From NCBI RefSeq assembly GCF_003337575.1, contig NZ_QPJM01000003.1, positions 328,069 to 392,068 of the forward strand: a DNA stretch of 64,000 nt. The letters run 5' to 3'. The notes under the pieces are model-generated. The model ran no database searches and was not told the DNA's origin. It worked only from the letters and a program-made list of their open reading frames with translations. This document shows, piece by piece, positions 8,674 to 18,506 of the stretch. How positions within the stretch are numbered: position 1 is the first letter of the stretch; every line of letters starts with the position of its first letter. The translations under genes were made by a program, and so were the position numbers. Source of the DNA: Phyllobacterium bourgognense. Its GTDB lineage: Bacteria; Pseudomonadota; Alphaproteobacteria; Rhizobiales; Rhizobiaceae.

Positions 8674-9927
8674 TTAGACCGGCCGCACCAGAATATGCTT
8701 CTTCTTGCCGAGGGAGAGTTTGATCACGCCCTCGGCCGTTACTTCAGACGTCCCAACTTGGGACTTCTCATCGGAAACGCTGGCATCGTTCACCCGCACA
8801 GCACCGCCCTGGATGTGGCGGCGGGCTTCACCGTTCGATCCGGCAAGACCAGCTTTGACGAGAAGTGTCAGGATGCCAATTCCAGCTTCGAGGTCGCTGC
8901 CTGCAATTTCGACGGTCGGCAAATTGGTTGCCAAAGCGCCTTCCTCGAAAGTCTTGCGGGCCGTTTCCGCAGCTTCCTCCGCGGCCTGACGGCCATGAAG
9001 CAATGCAGTGATTTCGGTGGCAAGGATCTTCTTGGTCTCGTTGATCTCCGCGCCGCCCAGCGAGGCCAGACGACTGATCTCATCCAACGGCAACGTCGTG
9101 TAGAGTTTCAGGAACCGCTCGACATCGGCATCTTCGGTGTTGCGCCAATATTGCCAGAAATCGTAGGGGCTCAGCAGATCGGCATTGAGCCAGATCGCAC
9201 CATTCATCGACTTGCCCATCTTCGCGCCTGACGAAGTGGTCAGAAGCGGCGAGGTGAGGGCGTAGAGCTGCGGCGTGCCAAGACGATGACCGAGATCGAT
9301 ACCGTTGACGATATTCCCCCACTGATCGGAGCCGCCCATCTGCAGGCGCAAGCCATAGCGCTTGTTCAGTTCGACGAAATCATAGGCCTGCAGGATCATG
9401 TAGTTGAATTCAAGAAAGGAAAGCGACTGCTCGCGGTCGAGCCGCTGCTTCACCGAATCGAAGGACAACATGCGGTTGACGGAAAAATGCTGGCCGACAT
9501 CGCGCAGAAACTCGAGGTAGTTGAGCGGCAACAACCATTCAGCATTATTGACCATCAGCGCGTCTTTCTGATCTTCGCCGAAGGATAAATAGTTGGCGAA
9601 GACCTTCTTGAGGCTATCGATATTGCTTTGGATGATCTCTGGCGTCATCAGCTTGCGCGCCTCATCCTTGAAGGATGGGTCGCCGACCATACCAGTACCA
9701 CCGCCCATCAGTGCCACCGCGCGATGACCGGTCTTCTGCATCCAGTGCAGCATCATGATCTGCAGCAGGCTGCCAGCATGTAGGCTGGAGGCTGTGGGGT
9801 CAAAGCCGATATATGCCGACACGGTTTCCTTGGCGAAGAGTGCATCCAGACCGGCATCGTCGGAGGTCTGATGGATGAAGCCGCGCGTTGAAAGCGTGTG
9901 CAGAAATTCGGATTTGAAGGCAGACAT
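8674..9927 (-). CDS. tyrS: Tyrosyl-tRNA synthetase
   Basis: Charges tRNA-Tyr with tyrosine in the cytoplasm. The class I signatures are present: the HIGH-equivalent HAGS in [12 protein letters not shown] and the KMSKS-equivalent KMGKS in [20 protein letters not shown] is the usual tyrosine-pocket motif, and an S4 RNA-binding domain forms the C-terminus ([16 protein letters not shown]). I chose ATG 9927 (417 residues, MSAFKSEFL) because the longer open frame adds only a weak 11-residue extension. It is divergent from anmK. Confidence 0.95.
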   Translation of the reverse strand: MSAFKSEFLHTLSTRGFIHQTSDDAGLDALFAKETVSAYIGFDPTASSLHAGSLLQIMMLHWMQKTGHRAVALMGGGTGMVGDPSFKDEARKLMTPEIIQSNIDSLKKVFANYLSFGEDQKDALMVNNAEWLLPLNYLEFLRDVGQHFSVNRMLSFDSVKQRLDREQSLSFLEFNYMILQAYDFVELNKRYGLRLQMGGSDQWGNIVNGIDLGHRLGTPQLYALTSPLLTTSSGAKMGKSMNGAIWLNADLLSPYDFWQYWRNTEDADVERFLKLYTTLPLDEISRLASLGGAEINETKKILATEITALLHGRQAAEEAAETARKTFEEGALATNLPTVEIAGSDLEAGIGILTLLVKAGLAGSNGEARRHIQGGAVRVNDASVSDEKSQVGTSEVTAEGVIKLSLGKKKHILVRPV

Positions 9928-10027
9928 TTCGGATTTTCCTGATTGAATCAACTGGCACAAAAGATGTGCCTTGGAGGACGCAGCCGTTTAACATCATTCT
10001 CTATCGAATCACAAGAAAGGCAGTGTC

Positions 10028-11158
10028 TTGGCAGCGATACGACGCGCGATCGGCCTGATGAGCGGAACGTCCATGGACGGAATCGACATCGCGCTCCTCG
10101 AAACGGATGGTAGAAGCGAAGTGCGGCGCGGTCCATCAGACTTCATGCCTTATGAGCGGGCGTTTCAGCGCCGGATCGAAGCCAGTCTCAACGATGCGAA
10201 ATCCATCGCGTCGAGAAACGAGAGACCAGGTGAACTTGGCGTGATGGAAGCGGAGCTGACAAAACGTCACGGCGATGCGGTCTCGGTTTTTCTTTCGAGC
10301 CATGGCCTGAGTAAAGCCGATGTCGACCTGATCGGTTTTCATGGTCAGACAGTCCTCCACAGACCGCTTCAGGCGCTGACAGTACAGCTCGGCGATGGGA
10401 AAATGCTGGCTGACCGGACAGGGATCCCGGTCGTTTATGACATGCGGGCCAATGACATGGTGCATGGCGGGCAGGGCGCACCATTGGTGCCTGCCTATCA
10501 TCAGGCGCTGGCAGCGCGGGTGCCGCCCGAACTGAGCCAAGGGAAGCCTGTCGTCTTCGTCAACATCGGCGGCATATCTAACGTGACCATTACTTCCGGC
10601 AATTCTGACCCGGTTGCCTTCGATACAGGACCGGGTAACACGCTGATCGACCAGTGGGTCTCCGAAAAGGCCGGCATCGCTTACGATGCGGGCGGTTCTA
10701 TTGCCAGCGAAGGGCTGGTGGTAGGCCATGCGGTCACACGCTATCTGGCGAAACCGTTTTTCGATCTCGCTCCTCCGAAATCACTTGATCGCAATGATTT
10801 CACGCTCGCCGACTTGGGCGATATGGAACTTTCAGACGGGGCGCGGACCTTGGCCAAAGTGACGGCCGAAGCAATCCTCAAGGCCAGCGCCTATTCGCCA
10901 GAAACACCATCGCTCTGGGTGATTTGTGGTGGCGGCCGCAAGAATGCGACGATCATGACCGATCTCACGCAAGGCGCAGCAATTGCCGGGGCAAAGGTTA
11001 TCGTTGCTGAGGATCTGGGATTCAACGGCGATTCGATGGAAGCCGAAGCCTGGGCCTATCTCGCCGTGCGGTCGCTGGACGGGCTGCCGTTGACCTGGCC
11101 AACGACAACCGGTTGCAGCGCCCCCGTGTCCGGGGGCGTGCTCGTTAAACCTGCCTAG
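10028..11158 (+). CDS. anmK: Anhydro-N-acetylmuramic acid kinase
   Basis: A 376-residue kinase that hydrolyses and phosphorylates 1,6-anhydroMurNAc to MurNAc-6-phosphate during cell-wall recycling. The N-terminal phosphate-binding motif GLMSGTSMDGID (residues 9-20), GFHGQTVLH, and the late GGGRKN motif are typical. The start is TTG 10028, eight bases after AAAGG (10016-10020). It overlaps the convergent alpha/beta hydrolase gene by four bases. Its neighbours do not encode MurQ, so the downstream etherase must lie elsewhere. Confidence 0.95.
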   Translation: MAAIRRAIGLMSGTSMDGIDIALLETDGRSEVRRGPSDFMPYERAFQRRIEASLNDAKSIASRNERPGELGVMEAELTKRHGDAVSVFLSSHGLSKADVDLIGFHGQTVLHRPLQALTVQLGDGKMLADRTGIPVVYDMRANDMVHGGQGAPLVPAYHQALAARVPPELSQGKPVVFVNIGGISNVTITSGNSDPVAFDTGPGNTLIDQWVSEKAGIAYDAGGSIASEGLVVGHAVTRYLAKPFFDLAPPKSLDRNDFTLADLGDMELSDGARTLAKVTAEAILKASAYSPETPSLWVICGGGRKNATIMTDLTQGAAIAGAKVIVAEDLGFNGDSMEAEAWAYLAVRSLDGLPLTWPTTTGCSAPVSGGVLVKPA

Positions 11159-11829
11159 CGCAGGCGCTTCGGCTTGGCCTCGACCAATTCGCCATTCAGA
11201 CGGCGATCGAGATAATCGGAGCATTCTACGATGACCTCATCGGTCATGCCCGAGAAGAAGTGGTTGGCACCGACCATCGTCTTCTGCGTGATGGTGATAC
11301 CCTTCTGTGTCTTCAACTTATCAACCAGGCCCTGGACATCCTTGGGCGGTGCAACCTTGTCCTGATCGCCATGAAGGATCAGCCCGGAAGAAGGGCAAGG
11401 CGCCAGGAACGAGAAATCATAGGTGTTTGGCTGCGGCGCGACCGAGATAAATCCTTCGATTTCCGGGCGGCGCATCAAGAGTTGCATGCCGATCCAGGCG
11501 CCGAAGGAATAACCGGCGACCCAGCAGGTCTTGGAATCCGGATGCAGCGACTGCACCCAATCAAGTGCGCCGGCGGCGTCCGACAATTCGCCCGAACCAT
11601 GGTCAAACTCACCCTGACTGCGGCCGATGCCACGGAAGTTGAAACGCAACGTCGTGAACCCGCGCTGCTGGAACATGTAAAACAGATCGTAGACGATCTT
11701 GTTGTTCATGGTCCCGCCAAACTGCGGATGCGGATGCAGGACAATCGCGATCGGGGCATTTTTTTCCGTCGAAGGCTGATATCGGCCCTCAAGACGTCCC
11801 GCTGGTCCATTGAAAATTACTTCAGGCAT
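11155..11829 (-). CDS. Alpha/beta hydrolase of unknown substrate
   Basis: A 224-residue alpha/beta hydrolase of the COG2945-like group. The oxyanion region is HPHPQFGGTMNNK, the nucleophile elbow is GYSFGA, and the acid and histidine of the triad are in LILHGDQDKVAPP and GANHFFSG. ATG 11829 was chosen because GGAG lies about eight bases upstream; a longer frame upstream has no such signal. The short members of this family are common next to housekeeping genes and have no agreed substrate. It is divergently transcribed from the suf operon and shares the intergenic region holding the Irr-like palindrome. Confidence 0.85.
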   Translation of the reverse strand: MPEVIFNGPAGRLEGRYQPSTEKNAPIAIVLHPHPQFGGTMNNKIVYDLFYMFQQRGFTTLRFNFRGIGRSQGEFDHGSGELSDAAGALDWVQSLHPDSKTCWVAGYSFGAWIGMQLLMRRPEIEGFISVAPQPNTYDFSFLAPCPSSGLILHGDQDKVAPPKDVQGLVDKLKTQKGITITQKTMVGANHFFSGMTDEVIVECSDYLDRRLNGELVEAKPKRLR

Positions 11830-11902
11830 ATATACTCCAGTCTTCGCCAATTGGGCGCTTCTTGACCAGCCGGGCTTGACGGCAATCAACAGCGACCATA
11901 AA

Positions 11903-11929
11903 ACCAGTTTAGAACCGTTCAAAACTGGT
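11903..11929. promoter_or_regulatory. Irr-type iron control element (ICE) upstream of the suf operon
   Basis: A 27-base palindrome in which 12 of 13 base pairs match, centred on 11916. Its core TTTAGAACCGTTCAAAA (11908-11924) matches the TTTAGAA-N3-TTCTAAA pattern of the rhizobial Irr box with one change. It lies 95 bases upstream of the first suf gene. In Agrobacterium and relatives Irr and RirA control the sufS2BCDS1XA operon, so an Irr site is expected here. The symmetry is seen; the assignment to Irr rests on motif recall. Confidence 0.7.
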
Positions 11930-12024
11930 GTAGAACTTATCTCGAACCGGCTTAATAGGCTGGTACGAGGCCGAATTTCAAGAAAATTGCGCTTTTTGCC
12001 AAAAGAACAGGAATCAGGAGAAGC

Positions 12025-13200
12025 ATGGCCCGCAATCGCGCCTATCTAGACTACAATGCAAGTGCACCGCTTATCCCGGCGGCACGCGATGCTGTGGTCA
12101 ATGCGCTGATGCAGACCGGCAATCCGTCATCCGTTCATCTGGAAGGCCGTGCGACCAAGGCAATTCTTGAAGCTGCGCGCCGCGATGTCGCCGCGCTGGT
12201 CAACTCCAAGCCTGATCATGTGGTCTTTACATCGGGTGCGACCGAGGCAGCTTCAACCCTCCTCACGCCACATTATACGATGGGGCGAGCGGCGATGCGC
12301 CTGTCGCGGCTTTATGTCGGCGCGAGCGAGCATCCTTGCATCCTAGCCGGCGGACAGTTTCCGGCAGATCAGGTTGACGTAATTGGTGTTGACCACAGCG
12401 GCCTGGCTGATCTGGAGCAACTGCGTGCGCTTCTTGTTGCCCATGATCGCAGCCAAGGGCTGCCGCTTGTTGCCGTACAGGCGGCCAACAACGAAACTGG
12501 CGTCTTGCAGCCGATCGAAACGATTGGAGCGCTGGTGAAGGAATTCGGCGGGCTGTTCGTTGTTGACGCGGTGCAGGCTGCAGGACGAATTCCGCTCGAT
12601 ATTACAACAAGTTCTGCGGATTATCTCATCCTGTCGTCGCACAAGATCGGTGGTCCAAAAGGCGTTGGCGCGATTGTGGCAGTGTCTGATCTGGCAATGC
12701 CGAAGCCCATTATCCGCGGCGGTGGACAGGAAAAGGGCCATCGCGGCGGTACGGAGGCATTGCCACTTATTGCCGGATTCGGTGCAGCAGCACGCGTGGC
12801 CAAGGAACGCCTGGATTCTGGTGGCTGGCCAACACAAAAACGCGAAATGATCGAACAGAGCGTCCGGACGATCGCGCCTGACGCCTTTATCTATGGTGAG
12901 GCTGTTGACCGCCTGCCGAACACCACCATGTTTTCGCTGGCTGATATGAAAGCGGAAACCGTACAGATCGCTTTCGATCTCGCAGGAATCGCGCTATCCG
13001 CCGGGTCCGCCTGTTCATCCGGAAAAGTCGGGCCAAGTCACGTGCTTGCGGCGATGGGATATGGCGATGGAACAGGCGGTCTGCGGGTCTCGACGGCGCC
13101 GGATACCAGTGACGAAGAGATCGCGCTTTTTCTGGAAGCGCTGAAGATTATGGTCGCGCGACGCGACCGCTCGAAACCAGCCGCGGCCGATGCCGCGTAA
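12025..13200 (+). CDS. sufS2: Cysteine desulfurase, NifS/IscS-like (SufS2)
   Basis: A 391-residue PLP enzyme that takes sulfur from L-cysteine for Fe-S cluster assembly. The PLP lysine is K207 in SSHKIGGPKG and the sulfur-carrying cysteine is C330 in SAGSACSSGK, on the longer group I (IscS/NifS) type loop, unlike the second desulfurase of this operon. ATG 12025 follows CAGGAG. It is the first gene of the suf operon, as in Agrobacterium sufS2BCDS1XA. A 168-base gap to sufB may hold a second promoter. Confidence 0.92.
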   Translation: MARNRAYLDYNASAPLIPAARDAVVNALMQTGNPSSVHLEGRATKAILEAARRDVAALVNSKPDHVVFTSGATEAASTLLTPHYTMGRAAMRLSRLYVGASEHPCILAGGQFPADQVDVIGVDHSGLADLEQLRALLVAHDRSQGLPLVAVQAANNETGVLQPIETIGALVKEFGGLFVVDAVQAAGRIPLDITTSSADYLILSSHKIGGPKGVGAIVAVSDLAMPKPIIRGGGQEKGHRGGTEALPLIAGFGAAARVAKERLDSGGWPTQKREMIEQSVRTIAPDAFIYGEAVDRLPNTTMFSLADMKAETVQIAFDLAGIALSAGSACSSGKVGPSHVLAAMGYGDGTGGLRVSTAPDTSDEEIALFLEALKIMVARRDRSKPAAADAA

Positions 13201-13368
13201 AGAAATTCGATTATCGGCAGATTATCGCCGTTAATTGAAAAAAATCCGGTGAATACCGGTGTTAAATCGTGCGATTGCGCACTACATAGAGGCAGATATT
13301 CAAGACGACATACTGCCTTGACGTTTGCAACTGCGGGACCTTGAACCCCGCGTGGATGGAGAACGCCA

Positions 13369-14898
13369 ATGCCTGCAGTGCAGGAAACCATTGACCGGGT
13401 CCGTACGCTTGACGTGGACCAGTACAAATACGGCTTTGAAACCCTTATCGAAATGGATAAGGCGCCGAAGGGCCTTAATGCAGATATCATTCGCTTTATC
13501 TCTGCCAAGAAGAATGAGCCGGATTGGATGCTTGAATGGCGTCTGAAGGCTTATGAACGCTGGCTGACGATGGAAGAGCCCACTTGGGCGCGCGTGAATT
13601 ATCCGAAGATCGACTTCCAGGATATGGTTTATTACGCCGGTCCGAAGAACCAGACCGGCCCGACGTCGCTTGCCGATGTCGATCCGGAACTGCTGCGCAC
13701 CTATGAGAAGCTCGGAATTCCGCTGAAAGAGCAGGAAATCCTCGCGGGTGTGCGCAAGGTTGGCGAGGCGAGCCCCAGCGACGAAGACGAGGAAGCCAGC
13801 GACAACGTTTACAAGTCCGGCCGCGTCGCGGTCGATGCTGTGTTCGACAGCGTCTCGGTGGTCACGACATTCAAGGCCGAACTGGCAAAAGCCGGTGTCA
13901 TCTTCTGCTCGATCTCCGAAGCGATCCGCGAGCATCCGGATCTGGTGAAGAAGTATCTCGCAACGGTTGTTCCGGTTTCGGATAATTTCTACGCGACGCT
14001 GAATTCGGCTGTCTTCACTGACGGTTCGTTTGTCTATGTGCCGAAGGGCGTGCGCTGCCCGATGGAGCTTTCCACCTATTTCCGCATCAACGAGCGGGAT
14101 ACTGGCCAGTTCGAGCGGACGCTGATCATCGCGGAAGAAGGTGCGTATGTGTCCTACCTTGAGGGCTGCACGGCACCGCAGCGCGACGAAAACCAGCTGC
14201 ATGCGGCTGTTGTCGAGCTTATTGCACTTGACGATGCAGAGATCAAATATTCCACCGTGCAGAACTGGTTCCCCGGCGATGCGGAAGGCAAGGGCGGTAT
14301 TTACAACTTCGTCACCAAGCGTGGCGATTGCCGCGGCGTCAATTCCAAGATCTCGTGGACGCAGGTCGAGACCGGTTCCGCGATCACCTGGAAATACCCA
14401 TCTGTCATTCTGCGCGGCGACAATTCACGCGGCGAGTTCTACTCGATTGCCGTTTCCAATGGTCACCAGCAGATCGACAGCGGTACCAAGATGCTGCATC
14501 TCGGCAAGAACACATCGAGCCGCATCATCTCCAAGGGTATTTCAGCGGGCAAGTCGAACAACACCTATCGCGGTCAGGTTTCAGCCCATCGCAAGGCCGA
14601 GAACGCCCGCAACTTCACCCAGTGCGACTCGCTGCTGATTGGTAATGATTGCGGCGCGCATACGGTGCCGTACATCGAAGCCAAAAATGCGACCGCGCAA
14701 TTCGAACACGAGGCGACCACCTCGAAGATCTCGGAAGATGCGCTGTTTTATGTAATGCAGCGCGGCATTCCGGAAGAAGAGGCGATTGCACTCATCGTCA
14801 ATGGCTTCGTCAAGGAAGTCATCCAGGAACTGCCGATGGAATTTGCCGTTGAAGCGCAGAAGCTAATCGGCATCAGCCTCGAGGGGAGCGTCGGATAA
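13369..14898 (+). CDS. sufB: Fe-S cluster assembly scaffold SufB
   Basis: A 509-residue SufB protein, the scaffold core of the SufBC2D complex on which Fe-S clusters are built in the cytoplasm. Diagnostic stretches include [26 protein letters not shown] and the conserved C-terminal [20 protein letters not shown]. Length and sequence are typical for Rhizobiales. ATG 13369 follows GGATGGAG. The stop codon shares one base with the start of the next small gene (TAATG), so the two are coupled. Confidence 0.97.
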   Translation: MPAVQETIDRVRTLDVDQYKYGFETLIEMDKAPKGLNADIIRFISAKKNEPDWMLEWRLKAYERWLTMEEPTWARVNYPKIDFQDMVYYAGPKNQTGPTSLADVDPELLRTYEKLGIPLKEQEILAGVRKVGEASPSDEDEEASDNVYKSGRVAVDAVFDSVSVVTTFKAELAKAGVIFCSISEAIREHPDLVKKYLATVVPVSDNFYATLNSAVFTDGSFVYVPKGVRCPMELSTYFRINERDTGQFERTLIIAEEGAYVSYLEGCTAPQRDENQLHAAVVELIALDDAEIKYSTVQNWFPGDAEGKGGIYNFVTKRGDCRGVNSKISWTQVETGSAITWKYPSVILRGDNSRGEFYSIAVSNGHQQIDSGTKMLHLGKNTSSRIISKGISAGKSNNTYRGQVSAHRKAENARNFTQCDSLLIGNDCGAHTVPYIEAKNATAQFEHEATTSKISEDALFYVMQRGIPEEEAIALIVNGFVKEVIQELPMEFAVEAQKLIGISLEGSVG

Positions 14899-15104
14899 TG
14901 GCACCAATTACTACTGACGCACTCGACAGGCTTCGCCGACGTTATGAAGAATTGGGCGAAGTGATCGACGAGTTGACTGATACGATTGCGCGTTCGTCTA
15001 CCGCGACCGAGAGCGTTCTTGAGCCGGAACTGATTAGAGCGCGCAAGGAACTCGCATCTGTGGTCGAGCGCCTCAAGACCCTCAGCGGCGAGAGCTCATC
15101 ATAG
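14898..15104 (+). CDS. Small coiled-coil protein within the suf operon
   Basis: A 68-residue acidic, helix-forming protein with heptad-like spacing (LDRLRRRYEELGEVIDEL). It has no cysteine and no recognised domain. The start codon overlaps the sufB stop by one base, so it is probably translated by coupling, and it lies between sufB and sufC on the same strand. I do not recognise a function; the position suggests an accessory to the SufBCD scaffold or simply a lineage-specific passenger. Confidence 0.65.
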   Translation: MAPITTDALDRLRRRYEELGEVIDELTDTIARSSTATESVLEPELIRARKELASVVERLKTLSGESSS

Positions 15105-15193
15105 TCGGCACGGCACGTGTCATTGGCCGACAGAACCAAGATTGAAAGTTAGGGATCGCCAAGGCTGATCCCCGGAATCCAAAAGGTAGTAAT

Positions 15194-15949
15194 ATGCTGG
15201 AAATCAGAAACCTTCATGCGAAGATCGCAGACACGGACACCGAGATCATTCGCGGCCTGAATCTCACCGTCAAGGCTGGTGAAGTCGCTGCGATCATGGG
15301 GCCGAACGGTTCCGGGAAATCGACTCTGTCCTATATTCTCGCGGGTCGTGCTGACTACGAAGTCACCGAGGGCGATATCCTCTACAACGGCGAATCCATT
15401 CTGGAGCTCGACCCGTCCGAGCGTGCAGCCAAGGGCATTTTCCTGGCGTTCCAATATCCGATGGAGATACCGGGTGTTGCGACGATGGAATTCCTGAAGG
15501 TAGCTATGAATTCGCAGCGCAAGGCACGCGGTGAAGAGCCGCTGAAAATTCCCGAATTCATCGGGCGCGTAAAGACAGCAGCTGCGTCGCTCGACATGGA
15601 CATCGCCATGCTCAAACGTCCGCTCAATGTCGGTTTCTCCGGCGGCGAGAAAAAACGTGCGGAAATCCTGCAGATGAAGCTGCTCGAGCCGAAGCTCTGC
15701 GTTCTCGACGAGACCGATTCCGGTCTCGACATCGACGCGCTCAAGATCGTTGCCGATGGCGTCAATGCATTGCGGTCGCCCGATCGCGCAGTGGTCGTCA
15801 TCACCCACTACCAGCGTTTGCTCGACTATATCGTGCCGGACACTGTCCATGTTCTCTACAAGGGGCAGGTGATCAAGTCGGGCGACAAGAATCTTGCACT
15901 CGAGCTGGAAGAGAATGGCTATGCCAATATTATCGGTGAGGCAGCCTGA
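15194..15949 (+). CDS. sufC: Fe-S cluster assembly ATPase SufC
   Basis: A 251-residue ABC-type ATPase, soluble and part of SufBC2D, where ATP hydrolysis drives cluster assembly. Walker A is GPNGSGKST (about residues 36-44), the ABC signature appears as FSGGEKKRAE, and Walker B is LCVLDETDSGLD. The D and H loops follow normally. It begins 89 bases after the small coiled-coil gene and ends 11 bases before sufD. Confidence 0.97.
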   Translation: MLEIRNLHAKIADTDTEIIRGLNLTVKAGEVAAIMGPNGSGKSTLSYILAGRADYEVTEGDILYNGESILELDPSERAAKGIFLAFQYPMEIPGVATMEFLKVAMNSQRKARGEEPLKIPEFIGRVKTAAASLDMDIAMLKRPLNVGFSGGEKKRAEILQMKLLEPKLCVLDETDSGLDIDALKIVADGVNALRSPDRAVVVITHYQRLLDYIVPDTVHVLYKGQVIKSGDKNLALELEENGYANIIGEAA

Positions 15950-15960
15950 GGAATAACGTC

Positions 15961-17232
15961 ATGAATGTTCATACAGGACGCCAACCCACACCTGCTGAAT
16001 CGGCACTGGTCGACGCTTTCGTCGACCGGATGGGCGAACTGCCGGGCGACGGCGAGATCGCCAGCGCCCGCGACAACGCGATTGAAGCGTTGAAGACGCA
16101 AGGCCTTCCGTCGCGTCGCGTCGAGGCTTGGCACTATACTGATCTGCGAACACTGCTACGCAACGTTCCCGCCTATGACGGGACAGCTGGAACCAACGCC
16201 CTGCCAGCGATTATCGCAGGATCGGCGGTGGCGACAGTCTCCAACGGCGTCGCGCTGACCTCTCCGCGTCTCGAAGGTGTCGAATTCACCAGGTTCGGTG
16301 ATAAACTGTCCGATGGTTCGGTGATCCGCGAGCTTGCCATTCGTGACGGCGACGACGCGATCGGCCAGATCAATGCGGCCTATGTCACCGATGGCTGGGC
16401 GATTGCCTTTGCCGATGGTGTAGAACTGGAAACGCCGCTTGAATTGCAGAACGCCCAGCTTCGCGGCCAGGGGCATGTGCGTTTTCCGGTCAAGTTCGGC
16501 AAGGGTGTCAAGGCAACAATCATCGAGCGCCAAACCGGCGGCGAGGGCGAAGGCTTTTCAACCAGCGTCAGCAATGTAACCGTCGCTGATGATGCGGAAA
16601 TCACCTGGATCATCCTGCGCGAGCAGGGCGTCGAGGCAACGCAGCTGGCGCAGTTCATCGCCACGATTGGCTCCAATGCCAAATTGACGGTTTATGTTGT
16701 CAATGCCGGCGGCAAGCTCGTCCGTCAGGAGGTGCATGTGCTGGTGAAGGGTGAAGGTTCCGACTTCCAGCTCCGCGGCGTCAATTTGCTCGGCGGCGAC
16801 AGCCACACGGACGTCACCATGACACTCGGTCATCTGGTCGAAAACACAACATCGGTGCAGATCATCCGAAATGTCGTCACTGATCGCGCGCGCGGCGTGT
16901 TCCAGGGTCAGATCAAGGTCAACAAGATCGCCCAGAAGACCGACGCGCGCATGGCATGCAACACGTTGCTTCTCTCGGACGACGGCGAATTCGATGCCAA
17001 GCCGGAGCTGGAGATTTTTGCGGATGACGTGGCCTGCGGCCATGGCGCAACGGTTACAGAGATCGATGGCAATCATCTTTTCTACCTGCGTGCACGCGGC
17101 ATCCCGGAAAATGAAGCGCGAGGTCTTCTGATCAAGGCATTCGTTGCCGAAATCGTCGAAGAGCTGGAAAACGAACCCCTTGTCGAGGCGCTTGAAGACA
17201 TTCTCGACAAATGGCTTGCGGTACACGTCTGA
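15961..17232 (+). CDS. sufD: Fe-S cluster assembly protein SufD
   Basis: A 423-residue SufD, the SufB paralogue that forms a heterodimer with SufB in the SufBC2D scaffold. The N-terminal helical part (PSRRVEAWHYTDLR) and the C-terminal beta-helix region (VACGHGATVTEIDGNHLFYL, ARGIPENEARGLLIKAF) are typical. The conserved histidine of the VACGHGAT motif that SufD contributes to the cluster site is present. The gene starts 11 bases after sufC and is followed 14 bases later by sufS. Confidence 0.96.
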   Translation: MNVHTGRQPTPAESALVDAFVDRMGELPGDGEIASARDNAIEALKTQGLPSRRVEAWHYTDLRTLLRNVPAYDGTAGTNALPAIIAGSAVATVSNGVALTSPRLEGVEFTRFGDKLSDGSVIRELAIRDGDDAIGQINAAYVTDGWAIAFADGVELETPLELQNAQLRGQGHVRFPVKFGKGVKATIIERQTGGEGEGFSTSVSNVTVADDAEITWIILREQGVEATQLAQFIATIGSNAKLTVYVVNAGGKLVRQEVHVLVKGEGSDFQLRGVNLLGGDSHTDVTMTLGHLVENTTSVQIIRNVVTDRARGVFQGQIKVNKIAQKTDARMACNTLLLSDDGEFDAKPELEIFADDVACGHGATVTEIDGNHLFYLRARGIPENEARGLLIKAFVAEIVEELENEPLVEALEDILDKWLAVHV

Positions 17233-17246
17233 TCGACTGAACCTAT

Positions 17247-18506
17247 ATGGAAAGCGCGGCTATCATGGATACAAGGATCATTCAAAGCGGCTATGACGTA
17301 GAGGCAATTCGCCAGGATTTCCCGATCCTGTCGCGCGAAGTCTATGGCAAGCCGCTGGTGTATCTCGATAATGGCGCTTCGGCCCAGAAACCGCGGGCTG
17401 TGATCGATATGATCACGCAAACCTATTCCAACGAATACGCCAATGTGCATCGCGGGCTACATTTCCTGTCGAACGCTGCGACCGATGCCTATGAAAAGGC
17501 ACGGGAAAGCGTCCGCCGGTTTCTGAATGCGGCGTCGGTTGATGAAATCGTTTTCACCAAATCCGCGACGGAGTCGATCAATACTGTCGCCTATGGCTAC
17601 GGTATGCCGAATATCGGAACAAGTGACGAGATCGTGCTTTCCATCATGGAGCACCACTCGAACATCGTGCCTTGGCATTTCATTCGTGAGCGCCAGGGGG
17701 CCAAGCTCGTCTGGGTGCCCGTCGATGAACAGGGTGCATTCCACATCGAGGAATTTGAAAAGCGGCTGACCGACCGCACCAAGCTTGTCGCGATCACCCA
17801 TATGTCAAACGTGCTCGGTACAGTGACGCCGATCAAGGAGATCGTCCGCATTGCCCATGCTCGCGGTATTCCGGTGCTGGTCGATGGCAGCCAGGGTGCG
17901 GTCCATCTGCCGGTCGATGTGCAGGATCTCGGTTGCGACTGGTATATTTTCACCGGCCACAAGATCTACGGACCGTCGGGCATAGGCGTACTTTATGGGC
18001 GCAAGGAAATGCTCGAAGCGATGCGGCCATTCCAGGGTGGCGGCGAAATGATCGAGGAGGTGACGGAGGATATCGTCACTTACAACCACCCGCCACACCG
18101 GTTTGAAGCTGGCACCCCGCCGATCGCCCAGGCTATCGGGCTTGGCGCAGCGATCGAATATGTCGAGAAGATCGGCCGCGCAGCTATTCTCGCCCACGAA
18201 GAAGATTTGCGCGATTATGCGCACCAACGTCTGCGCGAAATCAATTCGCTGCGTATCTTTGGCGATGCAAAGGGCAAGGGTGCGATTATTTCCTTCGAAC
18301 TGCAGGGCATCCATGCCCATGACGTATCAATGGTGATCGACCGTGCAGGCGTTGCCGTGCGGGCGGGTACCCATTGCGCACAGCCGCTATTGAAACGTTT
18401 CGGCGTAACATCCACATGCCGTGCATCGTTTGCGATGTATAATACAAGAGACGAGATCGATGTTCTCGCCGATGCGCTGGAAAAGGCGCGGAAATTCTTT
18501 GGGTGA
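17247..18506 (+). CDS. sufS: Cysteine desulfurase SufS (group II)
   Basis: A PLP-dependent cysteine desulfurase of the SufS type, 419 residues from ATG 17247. The PLP lysine is K239 (FTGHKIYGPSG) and the active cysteine C377 lies in RAGTHCAQPLL, the short-loop signature of group II enzymes, which usually need a SufE or SufU partner; none is encoded here. ATG 17265 (MDTRIIQSGYD) is an alternative start with GGAAAG upstream, and the first start has no clear ribosome binding site. Its end overlaps sufT by four bases (ATGA). Confidence 0.95.
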   Translation: MESAAIMDTRIIQSGYDVEAIRQDFPILSREVYGKPLVYLDNGASAQKPRAVIDMITQTYSNEYANVHRGLHFLSNAATDAYEKARESVRRFLNAASVDEIVFTKSATESINTVAYGYGMPNIGTSDEIVLSIMEHHSNIVPWHFIRERQGAKLVWVPVDEQGAFHIEEFEKRLTDRTKLVAITHMSNVLGTVTPIKEIVRIAHARGIPVLVDGSQGAVHLPVDVQDLGCDWYIFTGHKIYGPSGIGVLYGRKEMLEAMRPFQGGGEMIEEVTEDIVTYNHPPHRFEAGTPPIAQAIGLGAAIEYVEKIGRAAILAHEEDLRDYAHQRLREINSLRIFGDAKGKGAIISFELQGIHAHDVSMVIDRAGVAVRAGTHCAQPLLKRFGVTSTCRASFAMYNTRDEIDVLADALEKARKFFG

